This document shows, piece after piece, positions 1 to 10,723 of a stretch of DNA of 64,000 bases. This DNA comes from Clavelina lepadiformis (taxonomy: Eukaryota > Chordata > Ascidiacea > Aplousobranchia > Clavelinidae): assembly GCF_947623445.1 (NCBI RefSeq), contig NC_135244.1, positions 19,158,860 through 19,222,859 of the forward strand, written 5' to 3'. Under the pieces are notes generated by a model, which was not told the origin of the DNA, ran no database searches, and was given only the letters and a program-made list of their open reading frames with translations. A program made the translations under genes and the position numbers. The first letter of the stretch is position 1. Each line of letters begins with the position of its first letter.

Positions 1-2891
1 AAAGCACTCCATCGCCCTACACATCTTATCGAAAACGCGCTCTAAAGTTCGTAATGCAAAGGTATAAAGCACCTTAAGCTTTCAGAGGCTTTAAATTTCA
101 TTCAACCTTGAATGAGTCGCCATTGAACGGGAACAGGAATTTAGTCGTAGGTTTTCACGTCAATATGTCAGGTTATATTTAGAACGTCGAATTTTAACGA
201 TTGAAATTGTCAGGTTGAAAGAGCTGTATCCCACAGACGAAGGAGTTTGCTTTATCTGTGGAGACTTCAATTTTCGACTGGATGTGAAATCGTTAGTTCA
301 GGTAACCATACAGTACATTGTCGGGCGTAAATTCACCTACTTTCTATCTAGTGCCTATCATTACGTATGAAAACCATCCATTTACCTCAGGACTTCTTTG
401 AAGCATGCATGCATGGCTGAATACCGGCGATAAACGCTTGCCTTTACGGGCGATGATTTACATAGTAAAGTACCCGTAATTGTAAAACGTCACGCTTCCT
501 GCTTGCAAGACTATTTATTCACTCGTATATCTCCTCCCCCCCGCGCCCGCAATCACTTTTTACAGACTGCGTGCTCCCGTACTTTTTAATTTAGTTAAAT
601 TGGTGAGTAAAACACAAATTTTTTTCGAGTGGTTTAAAGTTTGTTATTGTAAGTCTGTATAGTGTTTACAGTGCATATACGTAATACGTGACGTGTCTTG
701 ATTTTTTGACACTGAGTAACACCACGCATGTACCGGTGGCAGCGTGAGCTGTTAGTGCTGTTGCTGGTGCTCAACGTTGGCTTAAGAAAGGTGACATCGA
801 TTTTTTGAAATACTTCTCGCCTGGAATGATCAGTCGTTTAGCGGTTAAGACTAGCTTTTAGTCGTTTCAGAATGTATTGCTTGTTAGTGCACTAGTGTAC
901 ACTGTTATAAATATTTGGAAATTACTTTTTTGAATATTCTCTGCTGCTTATAAAGAATGTTCAAAGGGTGTTGCTTTGCTTGTTGTTAACAAAATATAGA
1001 TAACCATGGAGCAAAGCACTTCCGCCTTTTAATAATAAATACGTATTGATTTGTTTTCAAAACGCTCAGATTAATATCGAATTTTTAAAGCACGGTTGGG
1101 ATATAAGCTCGATTTTTATGAACGTTAATTTCATTGTTCAGTCAATATTTAGTTTCTTTACATCTAGTTATTGATGTAAATCCCTTCAAATATTTCTTGG
1201 AATTATTCCGCCATTGATCTGATACGCAATCTGTGATCATAATTTTTGAAAATTACTCGCAATTTGTGATTGTTTGTTGCTTCCCAACTATAAGAATATG
1301 AAATATTTTACTACGGGACGGAATCACGTTTTGAATAGAGAGATAAAATGAATCCAAGCATTAACTTTATTGTGTAGACGTAGTTATTTGTGTAAAAACT
1401 TAAAAATTTTAGTTTCTAACTCGTTTTTTTCAAAATGTTTTGTAGAAACTCTGTCCCAGTTCAAAGCAGCAAGTGGTTCGCGCCCCTACTGATGACGAAA
1501 TCATACGGATACTAATACGTGATAATGTCGTAAACGGTTCGGCTGATGACGTCAAAGGTAGCAATGAGGTGTCGAAGGACGAAGTTGTTCTCAAGATTGA
1601 GAAGAAAGTCTTTGAAATCGAGCACTCATTGTTACACCACAATTCCAATTATGAGCATGTAATGACGTAATAGTTGACCTTTTACTTTTCGATTAAGTCG
1701 GCAAATTTAGTAGCTTCAGTCGGTCACGGCGGCCTTACTAACAACGTAGACCAAGAATAAATGGTAATATCAACAACTGAAAATTGACTTAACGTCATTT
1801 TTTTTAAACTCAGCTTCGTTCTTTCGACCTTGAACCGAAGGATTGGAAAGTTCAACTCAAGGAGTTTGACATCAACTTCCCGCCGACGTAAGATGAGTCT
1901 CTCCATCCGTAGATCTTTTTCTTTTTTATCTTCTTTGACGTTTTCGCTCGTTTACAGTTACCCTTTCTCGGAGGATACGAGTAAGTCGGATGTTTACATG
2001 GAGACAAGATGTCCGTCTTGGTGCGATCGCGTCCTCCTCTCAAATTCCTCCTGGGATTGGCTTCAGTCTGAGGTGAGTTGTCATCCTCTTTTTAATTTCA
2101 ATTCATTCATTTACAGCTTTAAATCTTGGAGAAATTCGCCAAGACCGCCATGACCTCGTGTTAATTATTTCTTGTGTCGATTTATCTTAAAAATGATAAT
2201 TAATTTTGTGATAATTGCGATAATTTTGTGAAAATGATCATTGGAGTTAAAATAGTGCCCAGTGCAATCAGGGTGGTATGATGCTGGAAAACTAACAATA
2301 ATGACAGACGCCCCAATTGAAACTGCAACGCTTTCAGGAATTATGCCTCTTATAGAAATTGCACATAGTCTGAAATGCTAACTTACTGAATTTATGTATT
2401 TAAGTTTCCAATTGAAGCCAAGGCTGATAATCTTGGCAAACACGTGCATCAATCTTTAATGATTGGTGCCAGGTGGTGTTGAACTATGCAGCGGTTTAAT
2501 ACGTTTTATGAGGATAGCTTGTAACGTGTGTTTAAACAGATTGGATTTGATGCGTTGTTTTTGTTTTACGCGATGTCAATGCGCGTAAAGGCGGACTTAC
2601 CGTACTAGATGCAGTTACGTACTGTAAGTAGAATTGCGTCCAACTTTCGGCACAGCAGTCTCTATTCAAAACTCACTATCGGGCTGCAAAAGCTTAGCTA
2701 GCGAGACGGCATCACCCTTCTGTATTGTTTTGCAGGAAATTGCACCTAGCGTAACATACAGCACAATAGGCCAGAAGGCATGCATGGGAGACCACAAGCC
2801 AGTTTACCTTTTCTTCAGTTCCTCGCTTGCCGACGATGACTCCGTGGCGACGTCTAGCGGTGTAAATGGAAGCGAAACTTCTTCAAAATAA
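1..2891 (+). CDS. INPP5A: Inositol polyphosphate 5-phosphatase, INPP5A-like (3' part)
   Basis: Partial gene; its 5' end lies outside the window. Exons by splice sites and frame: 1-61, 214-301, 1446-1658, 1814-1887, 1958-2072, 2736-2891 (TAA). About 235 residues are visible. Catalytic signatures of the Mg-dependent 5-phosphatase fold are present: GDFNFRLD in exon 214-301, RCPSWCDRVLL in exon 1958-2072 and MGDHKPVYL in the last exon. The block SPSPYTSYRKRALKFVMQR at the start and the helix KIEKKVFEIE match type I (INPP5A) enzymes rather than the OCRL, SHIP or synaptojanin classes. The family removes the 5-phosphate of Ins(1,4,5)P3 and Ins(1,3,4,5)P4 and so ends calcium signalling, usually at the plasma membrane through a C-terminal prenylated CAAX box. 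Oddity: this protein ends SETSSK with no CAAX motif. A further 3' exon is possible but none was seen. Confidence 0.9.
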
Positions 2892-2896
2892 TTGCA

Positions 2897-2902
2897 AATA
2901 AA
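2897..2902 (+). promoter_or_regulatory. Polyadenylation signal of the INPP5A-like gene
   Basis: An AATAAA hexamer starts 6 bases after the stop codon of the INPP5A-like gene. Its position supports 2889-2891 being the real end of the reading frame and argues for a very short 3' UTR. Confidence 0.45.
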
Positions 2903-4762
2903 TATTTTTTCTGTGAAGGAGCAACACTATGTACGTGTTTTTAGTTCGTCGCGTTCGCTGCCCGTAATTGCAATATGGGCAGTGAATGTTTAATGCTTTT
3001 ACTCTCAAAATAGATTAATAACGTCGTAGCCCCAATCATCACGGTTTCCTGTGTTTTAGGTGCACCGAAATATGGTAGCTTTGTACTCGGTTTCCGTTGG
3101 CTTGATCACATAATAATTATGAGAAGTGGAAACTAATTTGAACTGCAAATATTTTTATAAACAGCTCTTCAGCGCTCTGCTAACTTATGTTGACCTTTTC
3201 GTCGTGTTCAGCTAGCTCACGGTACCAACACTTTAGATTTCAAGTTTAGAAAATACGATATACAATACCGCTAGATGTTGATAAAGGGCTGTACACGTTG
3301 CTATTAGTGAAGTGAATCGGCGTTTAATGTAATTCTGTTGAAACGAATATCGCGTTACATCTGTTGCTCAACGATCAAATCTTCGCTTTAGCTTCTAGCT
3401 ATTGTTCAATTACACATTATAGAAATATTAAAACGTAACTTATTGTACATACTTAACTCTTGTTAATGCTGATTTTAACGTCGTAAACACTTGAAAAAAA
3501 GTTTTAGTTACTATGGTTACTTTTCGTTTTTTTTTTAATTGTTTAAGATGGATTTGTGTTCAGAGATTTTTGCTTGGTGATTTAGTTGATGTTCTTCTAT
3601 GCTATTGCACAAATCTTTTAAGATTTACTGACGAGTTTAACTCTTGTTTTCCGCGCATATTAACTTAATTATCGTTGATGTATTGTATTTTATATTTTTG
3701 TAATTGTCAACACTCTTACGTATTCCCCTTGTATTTGTTTTTATTTCAAGCAATATAGTTTTTTGAGCAATATTTGTATCATCCGCCGGCATGGCTTCAG
3801 AAATCATCTGTCCAACAAAATTTGTTTTATTGTTTTGTGATGAAAGTTAGTTGAAGTTTTCAATGTGTACTGTTCTTGTAAACTATTTTCCAATTTAGTA
3901 TAAGATCCTGGCTTACCATGGTCTTTAGAACGTGTAATGGAAATGTCGTTTTTGTTCCTAACAACTTAATACTTTCTTGAAAGCATATACCTGTGCCCAT
4001 GATAACGGTTGCACAGGTGTATTTCCAGATACTCTTAGTCCATAATGCCGTTTTAAATATTTTCACTCACATACAGTTGAAAGGAATCGTGCAATGTTGT
4101 ATTATCTTATTCTTGGCACTTGCAGCTTTTGGCTTCAGCTGTGCAATTGTGCAAAAACAAAACCGCAATTTTTATTAGATCAACCAATTTATACAATTTT
4201 CTGGATCGTCACCGCTTTTATGTTTTTTATTATGCCTAGATTATTCAATAAACTTTTAACCAGAACCTGTACTTTTTTGAAGAATTACTTTGACGTTGAT
4301 TAGACTTACCGATGTCGTGTATCAGTCGTTTGTAATGCATACTACTTTATTGAACGTGCTCAAACCCTTCAAAACGTAACAATGTTGGAACACTGGTCAT
4401 GCCGGTGACGTTGTAACTGGTTACGTTTCCATAAACGTAGTAAAGGTTTCTATCAGTCCACAGGCGCGTGATATAACGTCACTTTTTGAATCGTCATAGC
4501 ACAAATCATCCCGTCTATATTCATGCTTCCAAAACAATCCGATTGCATTTTGCGATGACTCACTTCTGCCTTTACGTATTTAGGGCTGGCATCAAAGACT
4601 TTTGATTGACTATAAACAGCCAATCTAGAGAGTTGCTGTTGATGTAAGGGCTTTCATTATTTTAGACATTTGTTTGGATCCTTTTAGACTTTCGTGACAT
4701 TGTTTTACAAGAAAAAATTCGACGTGAAAACAACAGGTTATATTCTAAGGCGTAAGAGCAGA
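2903..4762. other. Intergenic, nothing recognised
   Basis: AT-rich spacer between the INPP5A-like gene and the thrombospondin-repeat gene. Open frames at 3860-4303 are short, low in complexity and lack convincing splice or homology support. Probably UTR and promoter sequence. Confidence 0.5.
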
Positions 4763-6103
4763 ATGAATTTTCAAATTTTAGTATGGACTGCCCTTGCAAC
4801 GTTAGTGACGGGAAGTTCCGACTGGTCAAACTGGATTTTTGAAAGTAGTTTGACGTTATGGAGAAGAACCAAAACCTGCACCGATGAAGCCGTCGATTGC
4901 ATTCGGGAAGAGACTACAACCGATATTTGCTCATCTAGTTGTTCCAGCGTTGGTTCACAAACCAACCATTTTAATGGGTAAAAAAAAATTTCATCATGGA
5001 GTAATAGATATTTTAGAATGATAACAAAAGTACGAGATGTTGGAACTTATATCGATTAAGTCAATGATAGAACGTTGTCGCCAGTCATTAGTCAATTGTG
5101 AACCAATAAAGCACTGTAGTAAATACAATATACGGCTCAATTAACTTACGTGGCAGACCTGCTTAAAATGATCAACGTAGGCTGTAGTTTACCGTACAGC
5201 ACATGTTTGAAAGATCAAGATATTGAATTGCTGTAAATATTTTTCAGCTTTACGGCGTGCAACTCTTCTTTGTGCTATAAAGGAACCCACCAAAGAGAAC
5301 TTCCATGTCTATCAGACAACTGTAGATTAACCCAGGTTAAAGCTTGTCTCAACACCGAATCTTGTGCCGGGCAGTGGGGCTCGTGGTCTCAATCGGATAG
5401 TTCCTCTTGTCACATTCAAGAGAGCGGAAAAACGAGGGTGTGCAACATCGAAGGGTCGCCTTGCTCCGATACTGTCAGCACAGGCGGTCCACCAAGGCAG
5501 TTTAAATGCATTCTGGTCACTACCCCACGTCCAGTGATTACTAGGAGCACATTGAAGCTGTGTAGCTCAACTGATTGCTTCACATGGACCGGTTGGTCTA
5601 CTTGCCAGTTTAGAACAAGCAACGAGTTATGGCTGCGGACAAGAGCGTGCCTGAGTTGGTCCCAACAGTGTGCACCTCCAGACAGTGTAGAATCTCTGGA
5701 TTGCGATCCTCCAACCACGGCCGCTAGTACTCCTACCAACACCCAAAAGAGTCAAGACGATGCAGAATCTACTCTTGTTTTGGGAGTTAGCGTTGGAGTT
5801 TCGGGGTTAGTATTGGTTTTTGTGGCAATAGCAATTGGAGTGAAATGCTGCCAAACGCAAAAACAAAAGAAAACTGTCGTTCGTCCTCGTGTCAACGAAA
5901 TACGATCATCGCCAAGCATTCAATCCGCCGCATCTGCTCATTCCCTCCGACGACTTCCTGAAATTCCTCCTAACGAGATCCCTCGTCATACGCCAAACAG
6001 GGACTTGCCAAGCCCACCTTACTCCATGCCCATTGATGCTGTTATTCCTCAAATACGAATGACAAATGAACTTATCTTCGCTACAGTTACCACCAATACG
6101 TAA
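4763..6103 (+). CDS. Single-pass membrane protein with thrombospondin type-1 repeats
   Basis: Two exons, 4763-4977 and 5248-6103, joined across a GT-AG intron in frame (356 residues). The start is the ATG at 4763, giving a cleavable signal peptide (residues 1-18, MNFQILVWTALATLVTGS). The extracellular part holds three to four thrombospondin type-1 units, seen as DWSNW followed by cysteines near residue 20, GQWGSWSQ near 110 and FTWTGWSTC near 185, each followed by an R-x-C and spaced cysteines. A short Thr/Ser-rich stalk precedes a hydrophobic segment (about residues 240-262, LGVSVGVSGLVLVFVAIAIG). The tail of about 95 residues is basic then proline-rich, with a PSPPYSM stretch (PPxY-like) that could bind WW or SH3 domains. 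Family members act in adhesion and guidance. I cannot assign an orthologue. The cytoplasmic motifs are an inference. Confidence 0.8.
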
Positions 6104-8320
6104 AACAAGGTGGATTATGGTTGACACTTGACAAAATTTTGATATAGTGCCGATTAGGAGGGGAAATGCTTTACAACGAAAGATCCATAAACAAGCAAGA
6201 CTTTTCGTTACAATGAAAAAGAAGGCATTTTTGTTTACACTGTTGATTGCGTTGTAAGGTTGAACAATATTAGAACAACCTATGATCGGTTGGTAACAAT
6301 GCATTAAGATGACTGCTTCGAATACAGTACTTTGCAATTTACCGATCTACTAACCTACCGTGTTTATTTCAGCTTATAAAAATCTAGGTCTTCCAATATT
6401 TATCACGATACTGTGGTCCGTTTAAGTGTAACTATAACTACCAAAGTAGTTTGAATCTATTTCAAAGTGGTCATTTTGTCATCGTTCAAAAAAAAATTAA
6501 TTTCTGTTCGATGTGAGGTTATTTCAGCACATAGCTGCACATGTTTTCAAATTGCGGTACGTACATATATGCACCATGTTTGCTTATCTCCTTAGATTGC
6601 TTTTGTAGTGACTCTTATAATTCAAGTATAAAACCATAATAGTCTGTGGCTTGACGTATCAGCAGTCCGGACTGCAGAGCTTGGCCGTTTTCAACAAAAC
6701 CTTGGATGGCCAAACAGCCAAAAATAACAAATGCTGTGCGCAAAAAATGCTGAGACGCAATGGAAGTTCATAGTTTCACTTATTCAGTCTTCAAAATTGA
6801 GTGCACAGAAGTTCTGTCCAAGTCATTAAGCATAAAATAACGCACATCAAAAGTGGCACTGAAGCTCATAAAAAGTAGTATTGCGTGTGCCTATGCCAAA
6901 CTATGCAGCAGTTGTTCCTTCCAGGTCTATATTTGGGAGGCCGACCTTCCTAGTCGGCGTGAAATAGGGAAAATCGGGAGCTTAAATCGGATCTTAGGTA
7001 AAGTCAGCAAAGAATCGTAGAAACGAAGTGTCTCTTCCACAGGTTGATCGGTGTTCACTTAACGATGTTCCGGTCTGTATTTCATGACAGGATTCAAATT
7101 ACTAATCAACAACAGTACATGACGCCACCAATTGCAGGGTTCTACTCAAAACCAACATGCTGCAATTCTTGACGTCACAAGAAAATTTTAACATGTGCTT
7201 AGTTGAAACTGTTATAGGAAATTTGGCAAATCAAATCATTATAGATGAATATAAGAAGCTCATTCGTCACGCTTCGATGAATCTCAACATTTTGCAAAGT
7301 TTGCTTGGTACTTTTCCCTGCTATGATTCTGTACTTACTTTGTGTTTTATGCAAAGCATTTTGGCGTCTTGTTTTACGAGGTAATGCGATTGCAAAGTCG
7401 TATTTTAAATTAAATATTAATTTAAATATAATAATTAATAACGTAATAATTAAAGTTTAAATACTTGCGTGGCTTAAAACATAAACCCTAATTTTTGCAG
7501 ACGTAAATCTCCCTGTGCCAAAATGCAAGCTTTCCATACAGGCCTGGAGGCAGGGCTTGGCCTAGCCCTAGTATGCTGAAATTGCTGGAGGTTTGGTGTT
7601 CGAATTATGCCAATATTAAGGCTAGCTTTTTACGAATTTGTTTTTAGAATATTTTAGTTGTAAGAGGTAAGAGTTTGGGTAGATAACTAAATTACAGCTT
7701 CAAAAAAAAAACAGTAACATAGGTCCTTTTAATTCGAAAATTAGTGAATGTTTCAATCCATTTCTTTTTTCATTCTTTTAATTTTTTACTATTAATGTGG
7801 GAAACGAAAAATTATGCTGACATCGACGGTCGCGACTGTACAGTATTAGAAAAAAAACAAATAGTTAGAAATGTTACATAAACTAATTTTTGTTTTGAAT
7901 TTTAGATAAGTTTAAAATAATAGACTAATCGTAGAAGTATGAGTAAATACGAACTGACATGTTATGCTGGCCACGTATTGGGACATTATATCAAACAAGT
8001 CCAGTGAGTAGGGTTCAAAGCACTGTAAAACAAAAGTTAGTGAAATATTTTTTGCTTACAATTTAAAGAAATTCATATGTTACTCACTGAGTGTTCAAAA
8101 GTTTTTACAAACCAATTTTAACGCCGAGAAGGCTTGTAATTTAAAAAAGAATGAAAGCGGGTTGACAAATTCCATGGATAACTACATTTGTAGTAATAAC
8201 TGTCCTGTTCGCAGTTATTGGTAGGCTGGTTTCAGCAGAAAGATTAATTAAATACCAAATCTATTTCTTAGAGTTCTTTCTTAGAACTGTATATCTAAAT
8301 CCAGTTTAAAGGGAGAAGGT
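6104..8320. other. Intergenic, nothing firm recognised
   Basis: AT-rich spacer of 2.2 kb between two plus-strand genes. The longest open frames (5906-6337 on the minus strand, 7157-7384 on plus) show no domain or splice support. It likely contains the 3' UTR of the upstream gene and the B4GALT7 promoter. Confidence 0.5.
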
Positions 8321-10389
8321 ATGGTCAGAATTTCTGCTACCAAATGTTTTCTTCTGTGTATCACTATGAGCCTTTGCATCTATTTTATTTTTCGCTGTGA
8401 TCCAAATCCACAAAATGCTGCTAGATCAGAAAATGTAGAAAACAACTTGAATCCAAAATTTCAGCCTGTCCAAAATATGGATGAGGAAAGGTCAGTTACT
8501 AAAGTCCTTCTATTTTTTATTTGCCATGTCTCTGTAAATTTTTCTGTGGAGTTGTGAGTTTATTTGCTATACTGGCTTAACTTGTATGCATATGCAATGG
8601 TATTCAACACATTTTTCTTTAAATTTGCTGACTTAACAGCAATAATGCCCAAACATATTGTGTTTAAAGTGGTTCTGTGATATGCACTCATGATTATTTA
8701 AGTACACTTTTCATTGATGTGTTGTCTTGATATTCTTGAATGTAGTATTTTTAAGTTTATGTGTACTAAACCAAGTGTAACATGGCTTTTTTAAATGCAG
8801 GGAAGTTAAACACACAATCAATGACATTTCAGACTGGCATCCTCATACGTTGGCGGTGATTGTACCATTTCGTGACCGGTTTGAGGAACTAATGGAGTTT
8901 GCACCATGGATACATACATTTTTGAATAACCAAAAAATTCCACACAAGATTGTAGTGGTCAATCAGATAGACTCACACAGGTTTTCAGAGATCTGCTTTT
9001 GAACTAAAATATTTAGTTTGACTAAAATTCCTGAACAATGTCTGGATATATTCTATTTGATTGAACATTTATTGGTATTTAGATTCAACAGGGCATCTCT
9101 CATCAACATCGGATTTTTGAAGACAAGAGATGAATGTGACTACCTAGTGATGCATGATGTGGATCTGTTGCCAAATAATGTCGAACTATTGTATCATTTT
9201 CCTGAAAAGGTAGGCCAAATATGGAGTCAGGTTCTCTCCTACTTGCAATACTAAACTTTGAACTGCTGTTGGAATAGAGTCATGGCCTTTACTCTGCAAT
9301 AACAGATGCGCATGGTTTCTATGGATATCATGCTGTTAATTAAACTAAATATTCTTTTAAAAAGGTAGAAATAGAATCACACAGATTGAAATTGGCTGTT
9401 TATGGTCAGCTTTTCCTCCAAATTTGTTCACATCCCACATTGCCTTGTCATTTAATATATATAAAATTTAGTTCACATAACAAAGCACTAGTGGGCTTGA
9501 TAAGTTGATATCATAATCACTTCACCCACTAAGTAAATATTACCTGTCTCAAACGATGGGCATTGTTATACATTAACCCACCCATATCACAGTGATGCCC
9601 TGTATTTCCTAGGGCCCATATCACCTTGCATCGCCTGAATATCATCCCATGTATCACTACAAGACCTACATTGGGGGAGTGCTCATGATGTCCATCAAGC
9701 ACTTTCAAATGGTAAGCATCGAGTGTATTTGCTGTGACAAGCAACCCTGTCTCTCAACAACCCTTTAACTTTTAAGTGCCGTGGACTTTCTAACACATTT
9801 TGGGGTTGGGGCAGAGAGGATGATGAGCTCTATCTGAGGTTTCGTGAAAACAGCTTAACGGTATGTCCATCATGGCTTACGGCCAGTTTAGCATCACATC
9901 AGCCACAAAGATAAAAGTGTCGGAAATAACATTTTATTTTGCAGCTCTACAGACCCACTGGACTTAGCACAGGTTATGAAACCTTTAAACACATCCATGA
10001 TAAAGAGAGGCGGCCACGTGACTACAAACGATACGGTGAACAGAAAAAGGTGAGATATCTGTTATGATGTCATATCATACTATGATAGATAAGAAAAATG
10101 CTTGACAATCGGAACTTTCACAAAGGCTAGCTTGGTAACCAGAGCTCGTGTTGTCCAAAGACTTTATACAAGCTCATGGTATAGTATAAAAGTATTGTTA
10201 GCTACCAAAATTAAAAAATAATGTTTGCAGACCCAATTCCAAAGGGATAAAGCAACAGGCTATGATACCTTGCGATATACACTTGAATCTGAGCGAGTTT
10301 TGACCATTGACGAAGCACCTGTACATATATATAACGTGGAACTGTTTTGTGATAAATCACAGACTCCTTGGTGTGATCACTCACGATAG
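8321..10389 (+). CDS. B4GALT7: Xylosylprotein beta-1,4-galactosyltransferase 7
   Basis: Seven exons: 8321-8490, 8801-8980, 9083-9209, 9613-9711, 9777-9860, 9945-10049, 10231-10389, all GT-AG and in frame (307 residues; vertebrate proteins are about 327). The enzyme adds the first galactose to xylose in the glycosaminoglycan linker tetrasaccharide of proteoglycans, in the cis-Golgi. It is a type II protein: a short cytosolic end, then a signal anchor at residues 8-25 ([16 protein letters not shown]). Diagnostic motifs are [10 protein letters not shown] in exon 2, [12 protein letters not shown] and the Mn-binding MHDVDLLP in exon 3, TYIGGVLM in exon 4, WGWGREDDE in exon 5 (acceptor and catalytic loop), and the C-terminal cysteines NVELFCD and TPWCD. 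The identification is firm. The gene is convergent with RNF145, 334 bases away. Confidence 0.96.
10127..10164 (+). repeat. Short dispersed element, copy in a B4GALT7 intron
   Basis: AGCTTGGTAACCAGAGCTCG then CAAAGACTTT. Related arrangements at 29920-29985 (reverse) and 35177-35238, also in introns. Could be ends of a small SINE or MITE. Confidence 0.35.
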
Positions 10390-10599
10390 TGAAGAGAAAC
10401 GAAGCTATGTTATATATTTAGACATATTTATTGAAAATGCAGTAGTTGTTTATTCACTGTGCAATGCCATCACAATCCTTGTAAAATAACGCACTAGTCT
10501 TAGCTCATCTTTTGTAACACAGAAAATGGGCAAAAGGCTGATGGCAGACATGTTGTGCTACCTAATCCTATGTTTGTCTCCAGCTTGTCAAATTTCGTT

Positions 10600-10605
10600 T
10601 TTATT
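10600..10605 (-). promoter_or_regulatory. Candidate polyadenylation signal of RNF145
   Basis: TTTATT on the plus strand reads AATAAA on the minus strand, about 120 bases past the RNF145 stop codon at 10724. It is the nearest canonical hexamer I found downstream. Confidence 0.3.
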
Positions 10606-10723
10606 TGCGAGTGTTGCAAATCAATTTTCTATCGTTGGTGCATATGCAAAGCATATACAAAATCATTGTTTTATTATCATAATCAACGTATTTATGGCAC
10701 TATAAAAGATGTAATTTGCTTCT

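Noticed and set aside
3860..4303. Overlapping open frames of 60-69 codons on both strands
   Set aside because: Hydrophobic by AT-rich composition only; no domain, no splice partner, and frames on opposite strands overlap.
7530..7610. tRNA-like stretch with GGTGTTCGAATT resembling a B box
   Set aside because: No plausible cloverleaf or matching A box could be drawn; left out as a tRNA or SINE call.
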